Part shown: one piece after another, positions 45,248 through 54,132 of the stretch
How the letters are laid out: the number at the start of each line of letters is the position of its first letter
Numbering within the stretch: the first letter of the stretch is position 1
NCBI GenBank assembly: GCA_014860005.1
Contig: JACZKP010000110.1
Coordinates: 62,001-126,000 of the forward strand
Reading direction: 5' to 3'
Length of the DNA stretch: 64,000 nt
Origin: Verrucomicrobiota bacterium
GTDB lineage: Bacteria > Verrucomicrobiota > Verrucomicrobiae > Limisphaerales > UBA11358
The notes under the pieces: generated by a model
The model's database searches: none
Told to the model about the DNA's origin: nothing
What the model saw: only the letters and a program-made list of their open reading frames with translations
Position numbers and translations under genes: made by a program

Positions 45248-46770
45248 GAGGTCCTCTCTTTCGGGAGGCCCAGTTGCGCGGGCAACACACAGGTGAGTAC
45301 CGTGCCTTTGCGTGCATCCGGCTTGTGACTCAACTGGCCGCCGATTGTGCGGGCGCGATACTTCATGATTTCCAAACCCATGCCTCGCGTCTCTGGCAAC
45401 ATTTGAGGAAACCCTTGCCCGTTGTCTTTGACGCAGAGCGTCACCGCGTCGTCGGTTGCCGAAAGCGCGATGACTACCCGCGTGGCCTTGCCGTGCCGGA
45501 TGGCGTTCTGCACGGACTCCTGGGCAATGCGGTACAAATGAATCGCGGTGGGGTTATCGTGGATCAGCACAGGTTTGGGGCATACAAACCGGCTGGGGAC
45601 GCCATAAATGCCTTTGACCGTAACGGCCAACGCGCGCAGGGCGTGCATGAGACCAGTCGCTGCAAGTTCCACCGGGAACAACCCCCGAGCCAGGGAGCGC
45701 GCCTGATCCACAGCCTGATCGAGCAATTGCGTGATGCGGGCGCTGTCGACCGCTTCGGGTAGGGACTTCTGAACCAACCTTTCGTGTAACACGTGGTGGA
45801 GATACACAATGCCCCGCAAGTGCTGGGTCAATCCGTCGTGCAGGTCCTGTCCGATCCGTCGTTGTTCGCGCTCACTAATTTCCAGAATTTCCGCTTCCAG
45901 CCGTTTGCGCTCCCAGTATCCTTTCAAGGCTTCGGCTACGCCGTTAATCAGTTTTCTTTCTTCGACCAGGAAAGGGCCCTCTGCCGCCGAGGGGCGCTCC
46001 ACCAAATAGACGACCTCAACCATGCCTTTTCGACCATCCGTCGCCGTGAACTCGGCTTTCTGACTCCAACGGGAGGAACGAAAGTTGGGCGTCTTGAACT
46101 CCACCTCGCCCAACTGCACCCGGGCTGCGGCGATTTCTGGGTATTGCCAGGCTGGAGGCAAAAGCGACGTGATTTCCTCCATTAACGTCAGCGTTGACTT
46201 TTCCTCCATTTGCGCCAGGTGCGCCACACTGTACATCACGGTGAGTTCCTTGACGCGCTCACTCAGTTGGCGAACGAGCCGACCACGCTCGGACTCAGCT
46301 CGTTTCCGGTCCGCGATGTCATGCCCCACTGCCGAAACACCGACGAGTGCCCCGTGTGCATCCTTGATTGGCGAGACAGTGAGAGCGATGTCCACCAGTC
46401 TGCCGTCCTTGGCCAAACGCTGCGTCTCATAATGGTCCACGCCCTCACCACGCCGGACCTTTTGAAAGATCTTCGCTTCCTCCCCCGCTTGGTGCGATGG
46501 GATCAGCATGCTGATCGATTTTCCGATAGCCTCTGCAGCGGAGTAGCCATAGAGCCGCTCCGCACCCTGATTCCAACTGTCTATGATACCCTTCTGCGTG
46601 TAGCTGATGATGGCGTCGTTACTAGATTCAACAATGGCCGCGAGTCGGGCTTTGTCGGCGGAACTGCTAACTTGCTTCGATGTATCAATGGACCTTCCGC
46701 CAGAACGGCGACCAGCTTGCGTGCCGGACGCACGGTGTCGGCGCTGTAAAACAGTTTGTAGGCTTGTCAT
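45244..46770 (-). CDS. PAS-domain sensor histidine kinase of the NarX/DevS class
   Basis: 508 residues. A PAS domain is at about 40-155 (ESSNDAIISYTQKGIIDSWN), then a GAF-like middle region (YSVAHLAQMEEKSTLTLM). A HisKA_3 region with phospho-His follows in EREQRRIGQDLHDGLTQHLR, then an HATPase with ESVQNAIRHGKA, DNGQGF and GMGLEIMKYRA. No membrane segment, so it senses a cytosolic signal. The ATG at 46770 is taken; a TTG at 46785 would add five residues. The kinase overlaps the response regulator gene. No heme- or flavin-binding residue can be assigned by eye. Confidence 0.92.
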   Translation of the reverse strand: MTSLQTVLQRRHRASGTQAGRRSGGRSIDTSKQVSSSADKARLAAIVESSNDAIISYTQKGIIDSWNQGAERLYGYSAAEAIGKSISMLIPSHQAGEEAKIFQKVRRGEGVDHYETQRLAKDGRLVDIALTVSPIKDAHGALVGVSAVGHDIADRKRAESERGRLVRQLSERVKELTVMYSVAHLAQMEEKSTLTLMEEITSLLPPAWQYPEIAAARVQLGEVEFKTPNFRSSRWSQKAEFTATDGRKGMVEVVYLVERPSAAEGPFLVEERKLINGVAEALKGYWERKRLEAEILEISEREQRRIGQDLHDGLTQHLRGIVYLHHVLHERLVQKSLPEAVDSARITQLLDQAVDQARSLARGLFPVELAATGLMHALRALAVTVKGIYGVPSRFVCPKPVLIHDNPTAIHLYRIAQESVQNAIRHGKATRVVIALSATDDAVTLCVKDNGQGFPQMLPETRGMGLEIMKYRARTIGGQLSHKPDARKGTVLTCVLPAQLGLPKERTS

Positions 46771-46938
46771 GGCAGAGTCATCCAAGACAAAGCGTAATCA
46801 ACGCTTGCGTACTCGGAAAGGCGATTCCGGCAGGCGTTGTCAGCAAGCCAGACAAACTAACTCCGCGAAGGCGCCCTATGTCGCAAAGCTCCAGTCGGCT
46901 CGGCGGAAGCGTTGATGGCAAGGTTAATAACGTGCTTT

Positions 46939-47424
46939 TCACGATTCCTTGTGGGACAACGCAATTGCAGACTTGGTCCGGTCATAAGTTCCGGGAACTG
47001 AGCGGAAGCTGATCGCAAAACGATTCCAGCCGTTGATCGCTACCACCGCAGCGGTGAGGTTCACAATGTCCTTTTCCAAGAAATGCCGGTGCATGAGTTC
47101 ATACACTTCATCTGGCACTTGCGACTTGGCCACCTGTGTAACCGCCTCGGTCCAGGCCAAGGCAGCGCGTTCCTGCTCCGTGAAGAACGGCGTTTCCCGC
47201 CAGGCGTTGAGAGCGTAAATGCGTTGTTCGGATTCGCCCTGGGCACGCGCGTCCTTCGTGTGCATGTCCAGACAATAGGCGCAGCCGTTAATTTGCGAGG
47301 CGCGGATTTTGATGAGTTCCAACAGAGTTGGATTCAACCCGCAACCGCGGACATAATCTTCGAAAGCCCGCATCGCTTTAAAGGCGTCGGGCGCGACCTG
47401 AGTGTATTCAAGACGTGATGTCAT
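46939..47424 (-). CDS. Carboxymuconolactone decarboxylase family protein (AhpD-like peroxidase)
   Basis: Small alpha-helical protein of 161 aa with the redox motif CAYCLDMHTKDAR. The pair of cysteines and the nearby His are typical of alkylhydroperoxidase AhpD-like proteins. Followed by LAWTEAVTQVAKSQVPDEVY as in the family. It is 46 bp after the stop of the molybdoenzyme fusion, so it may be read from the same operon. Peroxide removal is the most likely role. Confidence 0.9.
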   Translation of the reverse strand: MTSRLEYTQVAPDAFKAMRAFEDYVRGCGLNPTLLELIKIRASQINGCAYCLDMHTKDARAQGESEQRIYALNAWRETPFFTEQERAALAWTEAVTQVAKSQVPDEVYELMHRHFLEKDIVNLTAAVVAINGWNRFAISFRSVPGTYDRTKSAIALSHKES

Positions 47425-47470
47425 AATTCAAATTGCCTGTCTCTACCTGTCGCATGGCGAAGCGGGTTGG

Positions 47471-49132
47471 TCAGATATTGGGTAGCAAATCGAAGTATTC
47501 GTCGTCTTCGTTCTTGCCGCCCTCGCCCTGGCCCACGCTCTTTTCCGACTCGACGAACTCGATCCGTTCAATCCACTTAACCATCTTGTAGCCCAGTTGA
47601 TTTTCAACGCGTAGCCGCAGTGGCGCGCCATACACCCCTGGCAACGGCTGTCCGTTCATGTGGGTTGCCAGCAGGCATTGTGGCTTGAGCGCATTCTCGA
47701 TGGTCTGGGTATCGTAATACGCGCCGCCATAAAGAGCCTCGCCGAAGGAATAGAACACCACGGTCCGCGCTTCCGGTTTCGGGCGCACCAGGTCAATGAG
47801 GGTTTTCATCGGAATGCCTCCCCACTGCGCGATCCCGCTCCAGCCCTGAATGCAGTGGTGCATGGTGATCTGTTCTGTTTCTCCGAGTTTGGCAATATCA
47901 CGGAGCGAGAGTTCAACTGGCCGCTCGACCAAGCCGCCCACCTTCAGGCGGTAGTCCCGGAAGCCACCTTCCGCTAAACTTCGCCAATCGCTTCTCGACG
48001 GTACCTTCCCGTTCGGCCAGAAGTGGGGCGAGATGTCGTCCGCCGTGTAGTGTTGTTGAGGAACCAACCGATTGAGGGTGAGCAACTGCATCGGATAAGT
48101 GACGAGTTTCAACGCGTGCTGGAGCCTTCGCGGGTGGTGCCAGGAAAGGTAGTGTGCCACCACCCAGAAGAGCACCACCACGCTAATACCAACGAAACCC
48201 AGAATCATTCCTCGGAGACTGAGATCGTCGATCCCCAACACGATGTGATTCATGTTACGCACAAAGCCGGTCATCGCCACCAGTGTCACATGCACTGCGA
48301 TGAAGCCAACGAAGCTAAGCATAGTCAGGAAGTGGATCGAACGCGCGGATTGTCGGCCTCCAAAAAGACGCGCAAACCAAGGGAAACCATTCACTACCGC
48401 CGGCGACATGGCAATGCCCGTCAGAATGGCCAGGGGGCCGAATACGAAAACCACGGTGAAATAGGCGAGCTGTTGCAGCGGGTTATAGGCATAGAATCCA
48501 TTTGGCTCGGGCGGCAGATGGAGCGTGGCATAATGAACCCAGGTGTCCCACGCGTGGCCGAACACGTGGGTCGAGGTGGGCACCAGTCTCCGCCACTGCT
48601 CGCTGACGAAAAGCATGGTGATAAAGAAGACGCCTGTGAGAATGAACCCATGCACGTTGATGAAGTGCCAGACGCGCGCAATTCCGATCGTGTGACGATA
48701 TCCCGGTGTGCTAACCAATGGCGAGAGGTAGCGGGCGTCGTCTTTTGCCGTCCAGAGCCGGTCACGGGGAACTTCGAGCGGTGTCAGACGAATCCATTCC
48801 GTCCCCGGCGTGCAGTGATCGTTGAAATATAGACGGGGATGATCCATCAGGATGGATAGACCACTGCGGATCAGCATCATCACAAAGAAGAAATTCAAAA
48901 AGTGACAGAACCGCAACCAGAGCGGGAAGCCATGCGGACCTGCAAGATTGCGGACCGCCGGCTCAGGAGCGATGGCAGGCAGGCCCGTCACCGCGAACTC
49001 GATCCACGCCGCCGCAATCAACGACAGCACCACCACTCCACTCCCAACCAGAATGGAAGGCCGAATCCAGACGCGGAACCGACGATCTTCCGGATAATGA
49101 ACGGCCTGGTGTGCGGCATCAAAAGTGATCAT
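47471..49132 (-). CDS. Cytochrome b561-like membrane domain fused to sulfite-oxidase-type molybdopterin domain
   Basis: 553 residues. The N-terminal 360 have several membrane helices with His-rich ends (FCHFLNFFFVMMLIRSGLSI, WHFINVHGFILTGVFFITML, IHFLTMLSFVGFIAVHVTLV), a b-type heme membrane anchor. The C-terminal 180 are a molybdopterin-binding domain like YedY/MsrP and sulfite oxidase: LSLRDIAKLGETEQITMHHC, with the Mo-ligand Cys in HHCIQGWSGIAQWGG. It is a natural YedZ-YedY-like fusion. ATG at 49132 overlaps the GNAT stop. Reduction of oxidised methionine or S-oxides is possible; the substrate is not known. Confidence 0.86.
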   Translation of the reverse strand: MITFDAAHQAVHYPEDRRFRVWIRPSILVGSGVVVLSLIAAAWIEFAVTGLPAIAPEPAVRNLAGPHGFPLWLRFCHFLNFFFVMMLIRSGLSILMDHPRLYFNDHCTPGTEWIRLTPLEVPRDRLWTAKDDARYLSPLVSTPGYRHTIGIARVWHFINVHGFILTGVFFITMLFVSEQWRRLVPTSTHVFGHAWDTWVHYATLHLPPEPNGFYAYNPLQQLAYFTVVFVFGPLAILTGIAMSPAVVNGFPWFARLFGGRQSARSIHFLTMLSFVGFIAVHVTLVAMTGFVRNMNHIVLGIDDLSLRGMILGFVGISVVVLFWVVAHYLSWHHPRRLQHALKLVTYPMQLLTLNRLVPQQHYTADDISPHFWPNGKVPSRSDWRSLAEGGFRDYRLKVGGLVERPVELSLRDIAKLGETEQITMHHCIQGWSGIAQWGGIPMKTLIDLVRPKPEARTVVFYSFGEALYGGAYYDTQTIENALKPQCLLATHMNGQPLPGVYGAPLRLRVENQLGYKMVKWIERIEFVESEKSVGQGEGGKNEDDEYFDLLPNI

Positions 49133-49428
49133 GACGACAACTCCTGGTCCACCAAATCGGCAAATTCGGGATGCCGTTTGATGAATGCGGCGACATACGA
49201 ACAGCGGGGAATAATCCTCCAACGTCGTTGACGCGCCTCTTCCAGCGCGGCGCGGGCCAGCTTCGCGGCAATGCCTCGACCACGAAGTGCGTCTGGGACA
49301 AACGTGTGATCGAACACGACGCAGTCGCCCTTAAACGTGTAGCTGAGGAACGACGGAGACCCGTCACCGGGCTGGTCTTCAAAGCGCCGAAGGCTGACGT
49401 TATGCACAACAGGAAGCGGAGAACTCAT
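49129..49428 (-). CDS. Small GNAT N-acetyltransferase (YjdJ type)
   Basis: Ninety-nine residues, the short acetyltransferase family with the CoA loop in FDHTFVPDALRGRGIAAKLA, and the C-terminal PRCSYVAAFIKRHPEFADLV. It overlaps MetB upstream by 4 bp and the molybdoenzyme gene downstream by 4 bp. Target amine unknown. Confidence 0.88.
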   Translation of the reverse strand: MSSPLPVVHNVSLRRFEDQPGDGSPSFLSYTFKGDCVVFDHTFVPDALRGRGIAAKLARAALEEARQRRWRIIPRCSYVAAFIKRHPEFADLVDQELSS

Positions 49429-50591
49429 AACGCCGCTCCCGATTCGGCAACCAGGGCTTGTTGAAAGTCTTTAATCAAGTCCTCGATATCCTCGATACCC
49501 ACCGAGACACGCACCAGTCCGTCGCTGATGCCGGCGCGCTGGTGTTCGACAGGCGTCATGAGCCGATGAGAGGTTCGGCTGGGAACGCAGACGAGACTTT
49601 CCACGCCGCCCAGGCTCAAGGCGGGCATGACCACACGCAAGCGGCTTAAGAACTGGTCCACCTGCCGGGGATCGCGCAATTCGAAAGACAACATTCCGCC
49701 ATAACTCCGCATCTGCCGCGCAGCGATGGCGTGATCGGAATGGTCCGGCAGGCCAGGATAATTTACGCGCGCCACGGCAGGATGCTTTTGCAGGAAACGT
49801 GCAAGGAGATTGGCATTGTCGTTGTGCTGCCGCATCCGTAGCGCAAGCGTTTTCAAGCCGCGTTCGAGTTGGTAGCACGAGTTCGCGTCCAACATGCCGC
49901 CGAAGTTCGTGGCACATTCAATAAGCCGGCGAATCACGCCAGTGGACGAAATGACAACGCCCGCGTTCACATCGCTGTGGCCATTGAGGTATTTCGTGGC
50001 GCTGTGAATGACAGCGTCGAATCCAAGCGGGATGGGATTCTGGTTGATCGGCGTGGCGAAAGTGTTGTCAATTACGGTCAGAACCCCGCACTCGCGACCA
50101 AGCTTGCCGATGGCAGCCAGGTCCACGCATTGCAACAGCGGGTTGGACGGCGACTCCACATAAATCAAGCGTGTATTGGGTCGGAGCGCCGCTGCGAATT
50201 CCTCCGCAGTGCGGTTGAAGGAAACTTCGACACCGAGGCGCATAAGCTCCTTCGTCACTAACTGATGCGTGCCGCCATAAAGGTCTGCCTGAAATGCGGC
50301 ATGGTCGCCAGGTTTTAGATACGCCAAGAGCAGCGTCGTAATCGCCGCCATGCCCGAGCCGAACACCAGCGCGTCTTCGCCTTGTTCCAGCGCAGCGAGT
50401 TTGCGGCAAATGACGCGCTGATTGGGCGTGTTGAAGTAGCGCGGATAGATGTTCGCGTTGGCCGCGTTTGGAAAAGCATAGGCGGTGGAGGTGTAAATGG
50501 GGCTGTTCGCACCACCGGTGCTTTCATCACGATGAGTGCCGGCATGGACGCTAAGAGTGGATGTGCCGAAATGGAGTGAATCAGCGTTCAT
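49425..50591 (-). CDS. metB: Cystathionine gamma-synthase/lyase family PLP enzyme
   Basis: A PLP enzyme of 388 aa. The Schiff-base lysine is in VIHSATKYLNGHSDVNAG, and GSGMAAITTLLLAYLKPGDH and YVESPSNPLLQCVDL are family landmarks. It could make cystathionine (synthase) or split it to cysteine (lyase); this cannot be told from sequence. Together with a cysteine synthase-like gene, a rhodanese and RIC in one operon, it points to supply of cysteine or sulfane sulfur. It overlaps the DUF488 stop by 11 bp and the GNAT start by 4 bp. Confidence 0.88.
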   Translation of the reverse strand: MNADSLHFGTSTLSVHAGTHRDESTGGANSPIYTSTAYAFPNAANANIYPRYFNTPNQRVICRKLAALEQGEDALVFGSGMAAITTLLLAYLKPGDHAAFQADLYGGTHQLVTKELMRLGVEVSFNRTAEEFAAALRPNTRLIYVESPSNPLLQCVDLAAIGKLGRECGVLTVIDNTFATPINQNPIPLGFDAVIHSATKYLNGHSDVNAGVVISSTGVIRRLIECATNFGGMLDANSCYQLERGLKTLALRMRQHNDNANLLARFLQKHPAVARVNYPGLPDHSDHAIAARQMRSYGGMLSFELRDPRQVDQFLSRLRVVMPALSLGGVESLVCVPSRTSHRLMTPVEHQRAGISDGLVRVSVGIEDIEDLIKDFQQALVAESGAAL

Positions 50592-50979
50592 GTCGTTTGG
50601 GAGTGCGCTTTTGGTTCTTGCACGTAGCGGATGATGGCTTCAGGAGAAACTCACGCAGCACCACCGCCTGGTTGTGCGCCTCGTCGTGTGCAGAATACAC
50701 CAGAGTCACGGGCCCGCACTTCAGGGCGTCGCGCAAGGGCCGCATGGCCGCTTGCTGCACTTTCAGTTCGTCCCGGTAACGGCGCCGAAACTCCTCCCAG
50801 CGCTCTGGGTCATGCCCAAACCAGCACCGCAACGCATCGCTCGGCGCGACCTCCTTGAGCCAGCCGGCGAGGACCAGCGCTTCTTTTCGCACGCCGCGCG
50901 GCCAGAGCCGATCCACCAGAAAGCGCTCACCATCCTCTGGCGCGGCAGGTTCGTAGGCGCGTTTGATGTGAAGTTTCAT
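50581..50979 (-). CDS. DUF488 family protein (YeaO-like)
   Basis: The YeaO-like short form (132 aa): IKRAYEPAAPEDGERFLVDR, LWPRGVRKEALVLAGWLKEV, WFGHDPERWEEF and VTLVYSAHDEAHNQAVVL. Function unknown. It lies 10 bp after the DGC gene and overlaps metB. It is a different subfamily from the 216-aa DUF488 protein at 32.1 kb. Confidence 0.9.
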   Translation of the reverse strand: MKLHIKRAYEPAAPEDGERFLVDRLWPRGVRKEALVLAGWLKEVAPSDALRCWFGHDPERWEEFRRRYRDELKVQQAAMRPLRDALKCGPVTLVYSAHDEAHNQAVVLREFLLKPSSATCKNQKRTPKRHER

Positions 50980-50989
50980 GGTGGCGGAT

Positions 50990-51493
50990 TCACCAATTCT
51001 TGAACTCGTTCAAATAGCATGGCGGGCTCGATGGTTCGTACGGCTCATCGTCCGCGGAGTTGGGTGAACTGGTTGATGGTGGCGGCGCAGCGTTATTCGG
51101 CGTCTCGGCAGTATTCGTTACCGCCCGAGCGACGGGTTTGACGTCGCTCCGAATCCGCTGGAGCATCCGCGCGGCCTCCTGCGGGTCGAAATCCTCATGG
51201 TATTGCTTCTTCACGCCCATCTTGCTGAGGTCGTAATGTCGGTCGGCTGTAATCCCGTGGCGCTTGAGGATCTGCGCCGCGCAATGAAGCGGGCAACCGT
51301 CGAGTGCAATGATGGGCCGACCGGATTTGGCCGTGCGCACCAGCGGCTTCACGTCGCCGCCCACACCCGCAATGCAGGACATCTCGGCGACTTTGAGCCG
51401 GTCCAATTTCAGCGCGATGTAATTCGCCATCTGCGCGGCGCTGGAAGCGCCGGAACAGGAGTAAACCAAGGGCGGCTTGTTCTCTTGGCTCAT
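50990..51493 (-). CDS. DGC-domain putative zinc-binding protein
   Basis: 167 residues. Conserved DGC-family pieces are VYSCSGASSAAQMANYIA, MSCIAGVGGDV and the name-giving DGCPLHCAAQILKRHG. Four cysteines fall in these motifs, suited to a metal or disulfide site. The C-terminal 40 residues are Pro/Ser-rich. It overlaps the racemase stop as ATGA. Function unknown; position beside rhodanese and RIC suggests a metal/sulfur role. Confidence 0.87.
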   Translation of the reverse strand: MSQENKPPLVYSCSGASSAAQMANYIALKLDRLKVAEMSCIAGVGGDVKPLVRTAKSGRPIIALDGCPLHCAAQILKRHGITADRHYDLSKMGVKKQYHEDFDPQEAARMLQRIRSDVKPVARAVTNTAETPNNAAPPPSTSSPNSADDEPYEPSSPPCYLNEFKNW

Positions 51494-52200
51494 TTGAGTT
51501 CCTTGGGTTTCCGGCCCAACGCAAACTCCAGAATGGCGTCGGCATGAAGCCGGGTTGTGTCATACAGTGGCAAGGGCGTGTCGGCAGCCTGAATCAAGAG
51601 AGACAGTTCGGTGCATCCCAGGATGACGGCTTCCACTCCCTGGTGTTCCAAGTCTGTGAGCATGGTGCGCGCGGCAGCACGGGCGGCTGGTTCAACTCGG
51701 CCATGCGAAAGTTCCTCCCAAATAATCCGGTCGAGTTCCTGCCGCTGCAGGCCTTCCGGCACGCGCGTTTCGATGCCACCAGCGGCAAAATGTTTCTGAA
51801 AGAAGCCGAATTCCATGGTGGCTTTCGTTCCGAGCAATGCCACAGTTCGCCGTCCATCGCGTTCGAGGGCCGCAGCGGTGGCGTCCATGATGGTGAGGAT
51901 CTCCAGCGGCGATGTACCGCGGATTTGGTCGTAAGCATTGTGCGGCGTATTGGCGAGAATCGCCGCGAACTCTGCGCCGGCAAGCTTCAACCGCTGCAGC
52001 GCGGTCAACAAAATCGCCGCCACGCCGTCCCAATCATTCTTCGCAAACAACGTAACGAGTTGTTGCAGGTTCAAGCTTTCGAGCGTGATTTCCGGAAAGT
52101 TCAATCCGCCCAGCTCCCGATTATATTCGCGGCAGAGAATCTGGTAGTAGTGGACCGTTGATTCCGGACTCAGGCCGCCGATCAAGCCGATGCGTTTCAT
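51490..52200 (-). CDS. Aspartate/glutamate racemase family protein
   Basis: The fold is clear: MKRIGLIGGLSPESTVHYYQ at the start, AAILANTPHNAYDQI in the middle and VILGCTELSLLI at the C-terminal half. The second catalytic Cys is present (GCTEL). The first, usually Cys-Thr-Asn-Thr, reads Leu-Ala-Asn-Thr here, so one of the two acid-base cysteines is missing. It may act as a one-base racemase, isomerase or not at all. 236 aa. It lies 3 bp after the rhodanese gene. Confidence 0.85.
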   Translation of the reverse strand: MKRIGLIGGLSPESTVHYYQILCREYNRELGGLNFPEITLESLNLQQLVTLFAKNDWDGVAAILLTALQRLKLAGAEFAAILANTPHNAYDQIRGTSPLEILTIMDATAAALERDGRRTVALLGTKATMEFGFFQKHFAAGGIETRVPEGLQRQELDRIIWEELSHGRVEPAARAAARTMLTDLEHQGVEAVILGCTELSLLIQAADTPLPLYDTTRLHADAILEFALGRKPKELK

Positions 52201-52203
52201 GCC

Positions 52204-53052
52204 TCATCCCTTTTCGATTTGCGCACCCACGAGATTGCCGTACTCCGTCCAACTGCCGTCGTAGTTCTTCACGTTTTTCAACCCCAGCAGATATTTCAGC
52301 ACGAACCAGGTGTGACTAGAGCGTTCACCGATCCGGCAATAAGCGATGGTGTCTTTGTTTGAATCCACCCCTCGTTGTTCCAGATAGATGTTGCGCAGTT
52401 CATCGGCGAGCTTGAACGTGCCATCCGGGTTGACTGCGGTGCTCCAGGGAACGCTTTTCGCGCCGGGAATATGGCCGCCGCGCTGGGCGGTTTCCGTCAT
52501 GCCGGGCGGCGCGATGACTTTGCCCGTAAACTCGTCGGGGCTGCGCACGTCCACCAGATTCCACCGACCGCTGGCGACGGCATCGAACACTTGCGGCAAG
52601 CGTGCGCGGAGCGAAGCATCCGCGTCGGCAGCCTCATACCTGACCGGCGTTACGGTGGTTTTGTCCGTTGTCAGCGGTTTGTCGGATTCGTTCAACCATT
52701 TGACGCGTCCGCCGTTCATGAGCCGAACGTCGCGATGACCGTAAATCTTGAATAGCCAGAAGCCATAGGCTGCGAACCAGTTGTTGTTGTCGCCGTAACA
52801 AACGACGGTATCGGCGGGGGAAATGCCCGCTTCACCCAGCAGTGTTTCAAAAGCCGCCTTACTGATGATGTCCCGGCCAATTTGATCCTGCAGTTGCGTT
52901 TGCCAGTTGAATCCAATGGCGCCGGGAATGTGGCCGGCTTCGTAGGCTTTCGTGTCCACGTCGATTTCAACGAGCTTGATGCTGGGCTTTCCAAGGTTCG
53001 CTTTGACCCAATCGGTTGTAACGAGGACTTCGGGATTTGCGTAGTTGCTCAT
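52204..53052 (-). CDS. Sulfurtransferase (tandem rhodanese)
   Basis: 282 aa in two rhodanese domains, about 7-130 and 150-275. The active-site cysteine is in IAYCRIGERSSHTWFVL of the second domain; the first domain has VVCYGDNNNWFAAYGFWLF. It should move sulfane sulfur from thiosulfate or mercaptopyruvate to a thiol acceptor. It sits 4 bp after the cysteine synthase-like gene in the operon headed by RIC. Confidence 0.92.
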   Translation of the reverse strand: MSNYANPEVLVTTDWVKANLGKPSIKLVEIDVDTKAYEAGHIPGAIGFNWQTQLQDQIGRDIISKAAFETLLGEAGISPADTVVCYGDNNNWFAAYGFWLFKIYGHRDVRLMNGGRVKWLNESDKPLTTDKTTVTPVRYEAADADASLRARLPQVFDAVASGRWNLVDVRSPDEFTGKVIAPPGMTETAQRGGHIPGAKSVPWSTAVNPDGTFKLADELRNIYLEQRGVDSNKDTIAYCRIGERSSHTWFVLKYLLGLKNVKNYDGSWTEYGNLVGAQIEKG

Positions 53053-53056
53053 AATT

Positions 53057-54130
53057 CTAGGCTTCAGTCCCCGACGCCAGTTCGGGGATGTGTTTGACCA
53101 TGCTGGAAACGTATTTGAAGATGTTGTCCGGAAAAATCATGACGCCGCATCCCACTCGGTCACGGGCGATAATTTGCAGCGCACCCTCCAGAATCAGCCC
53201 GGAACTGGGGCCGGCCAGCAAGCCCTCCGCACGGCACAACTCCAATGCCCGGCGATAGGCCAGCTCGAAATCAATTTCAAGGATGTCGTCCACCAATGCG
53301 CGATCGAATAGCTTGGAGACCTCCAACTGGCTGAGGTTGCGAAGGCCCGGCACGTCATGCCCTTCGCTCGGTTGCACGGCGACTACTTTGATGCCCGGCT
53401 TCTTCGTGCGCAGAAACTTGCTGACGCCCATAACCGTCCCGCAGGTGCCCAGAGAGGCAAACACATGCGTCACCTGTCCTTCAGTTTGCCGCCAGATTTC
53501 CGGTCCGGTGGTTTCAAAGTGAGCCTCCACGTTCTTGGCGTTCTCATACTGATTGGGCATCACATAGCGATTTGGCGATGCCTTGGCGTGCGTCTTGGCC
53601 AGGTTTATCGAGCCGTCACCCAGCCCGGGCGCAGGGCAGAGGGCATCGTTCATGACGTCCAGTTCCGCGCCGACAATCTTCAACAACACCTTTTTCTCCA
53701 GCGGAATTTTGTTCGGCACCACGGCCCGCATGTGCAAGCCACGAGCTTGAGCCATAGCCGCGAGGCTGATGCCCGTATTGCCGGAAGTAGGTTCGACAAT
53801 GCCGCGCCCTTCGCCAAGCTCACCGCGTAGTTCAAGATCATGCAGCATCGCCCATGCGGCACGATCCTTGACTGAGCCAAACGGGTTAAACCATTCCAGC
53901 TTGGCCAGTAGTTCGAACTCCTTCGTTTCGTTGAGTCGGTTGATCCGAACAAGTGGCGAGGGATTCTCCACGCTCGGCAGCATCTCGAAGACAGTGTTGA
54001 AGACTCGTCGGCTCAGGTCGCCGCTGGGCGCTGAACCCGTCCAACGGGCGTAGACCGTCTCCTTCTCTGCCGGAGTACCCAATGTCGCAAGGCTCTCATC
54101 GCCGTCGGTATGCAGAGCTACATCATGCAT
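53057..54130 (-). CDS. PLP-dependent cysteine synthase family protein
   Basis: Fold type II PLP enzyme of 357 aa. The Schiff-base lysine is in EWFNPFGSVKDRAAWAML, the substrate loop is EPTSGNTGISLAAMAQARGL, and the phosphate loop is in VFASLGTCGTVMGVSKFL. It could be O-acetylserine sulfhydrylase or a cystathionine beta-synthase-like enzyme; there is an N-terminal extension of about 40 residues. ATG lies 2 bp after the RIC stop. Likely task: making cysteine for Fe-S repair. Confidence 0.9.
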   Translation of the reverse strand: MHDVALHTDGDESLATLGTPAEKETVYARWTGSAPSGDLSRRVFNTVFEMLPSVENPSPLVRINRLNETKEFELLAKLEWFNPFGSVKDRAAWAMLHDLELRGELGEGRGIVEPTSGNTGISLAAMAQARGLHMRAVVPNKIPLEKKVLLKIVGAELDVMNDALCPAPGLGDGSINLAKTHAKASPNRYVMPNQYENAKNVEAHFETTGPEIWRQTEGQVTHVFASLGTCGTVMGVSKFLRTKKPGIKVVAVQPSEGHDVPGLRNLSQLEVSKLFDRALVDDILEIDFELAYRRALELCRAEGLLAGPSSGLILEGALQIIARDRVGCGVMIFPDNIFKYVSSMVKHIPELASGTEA

Positions 54131-54132
54131 GG

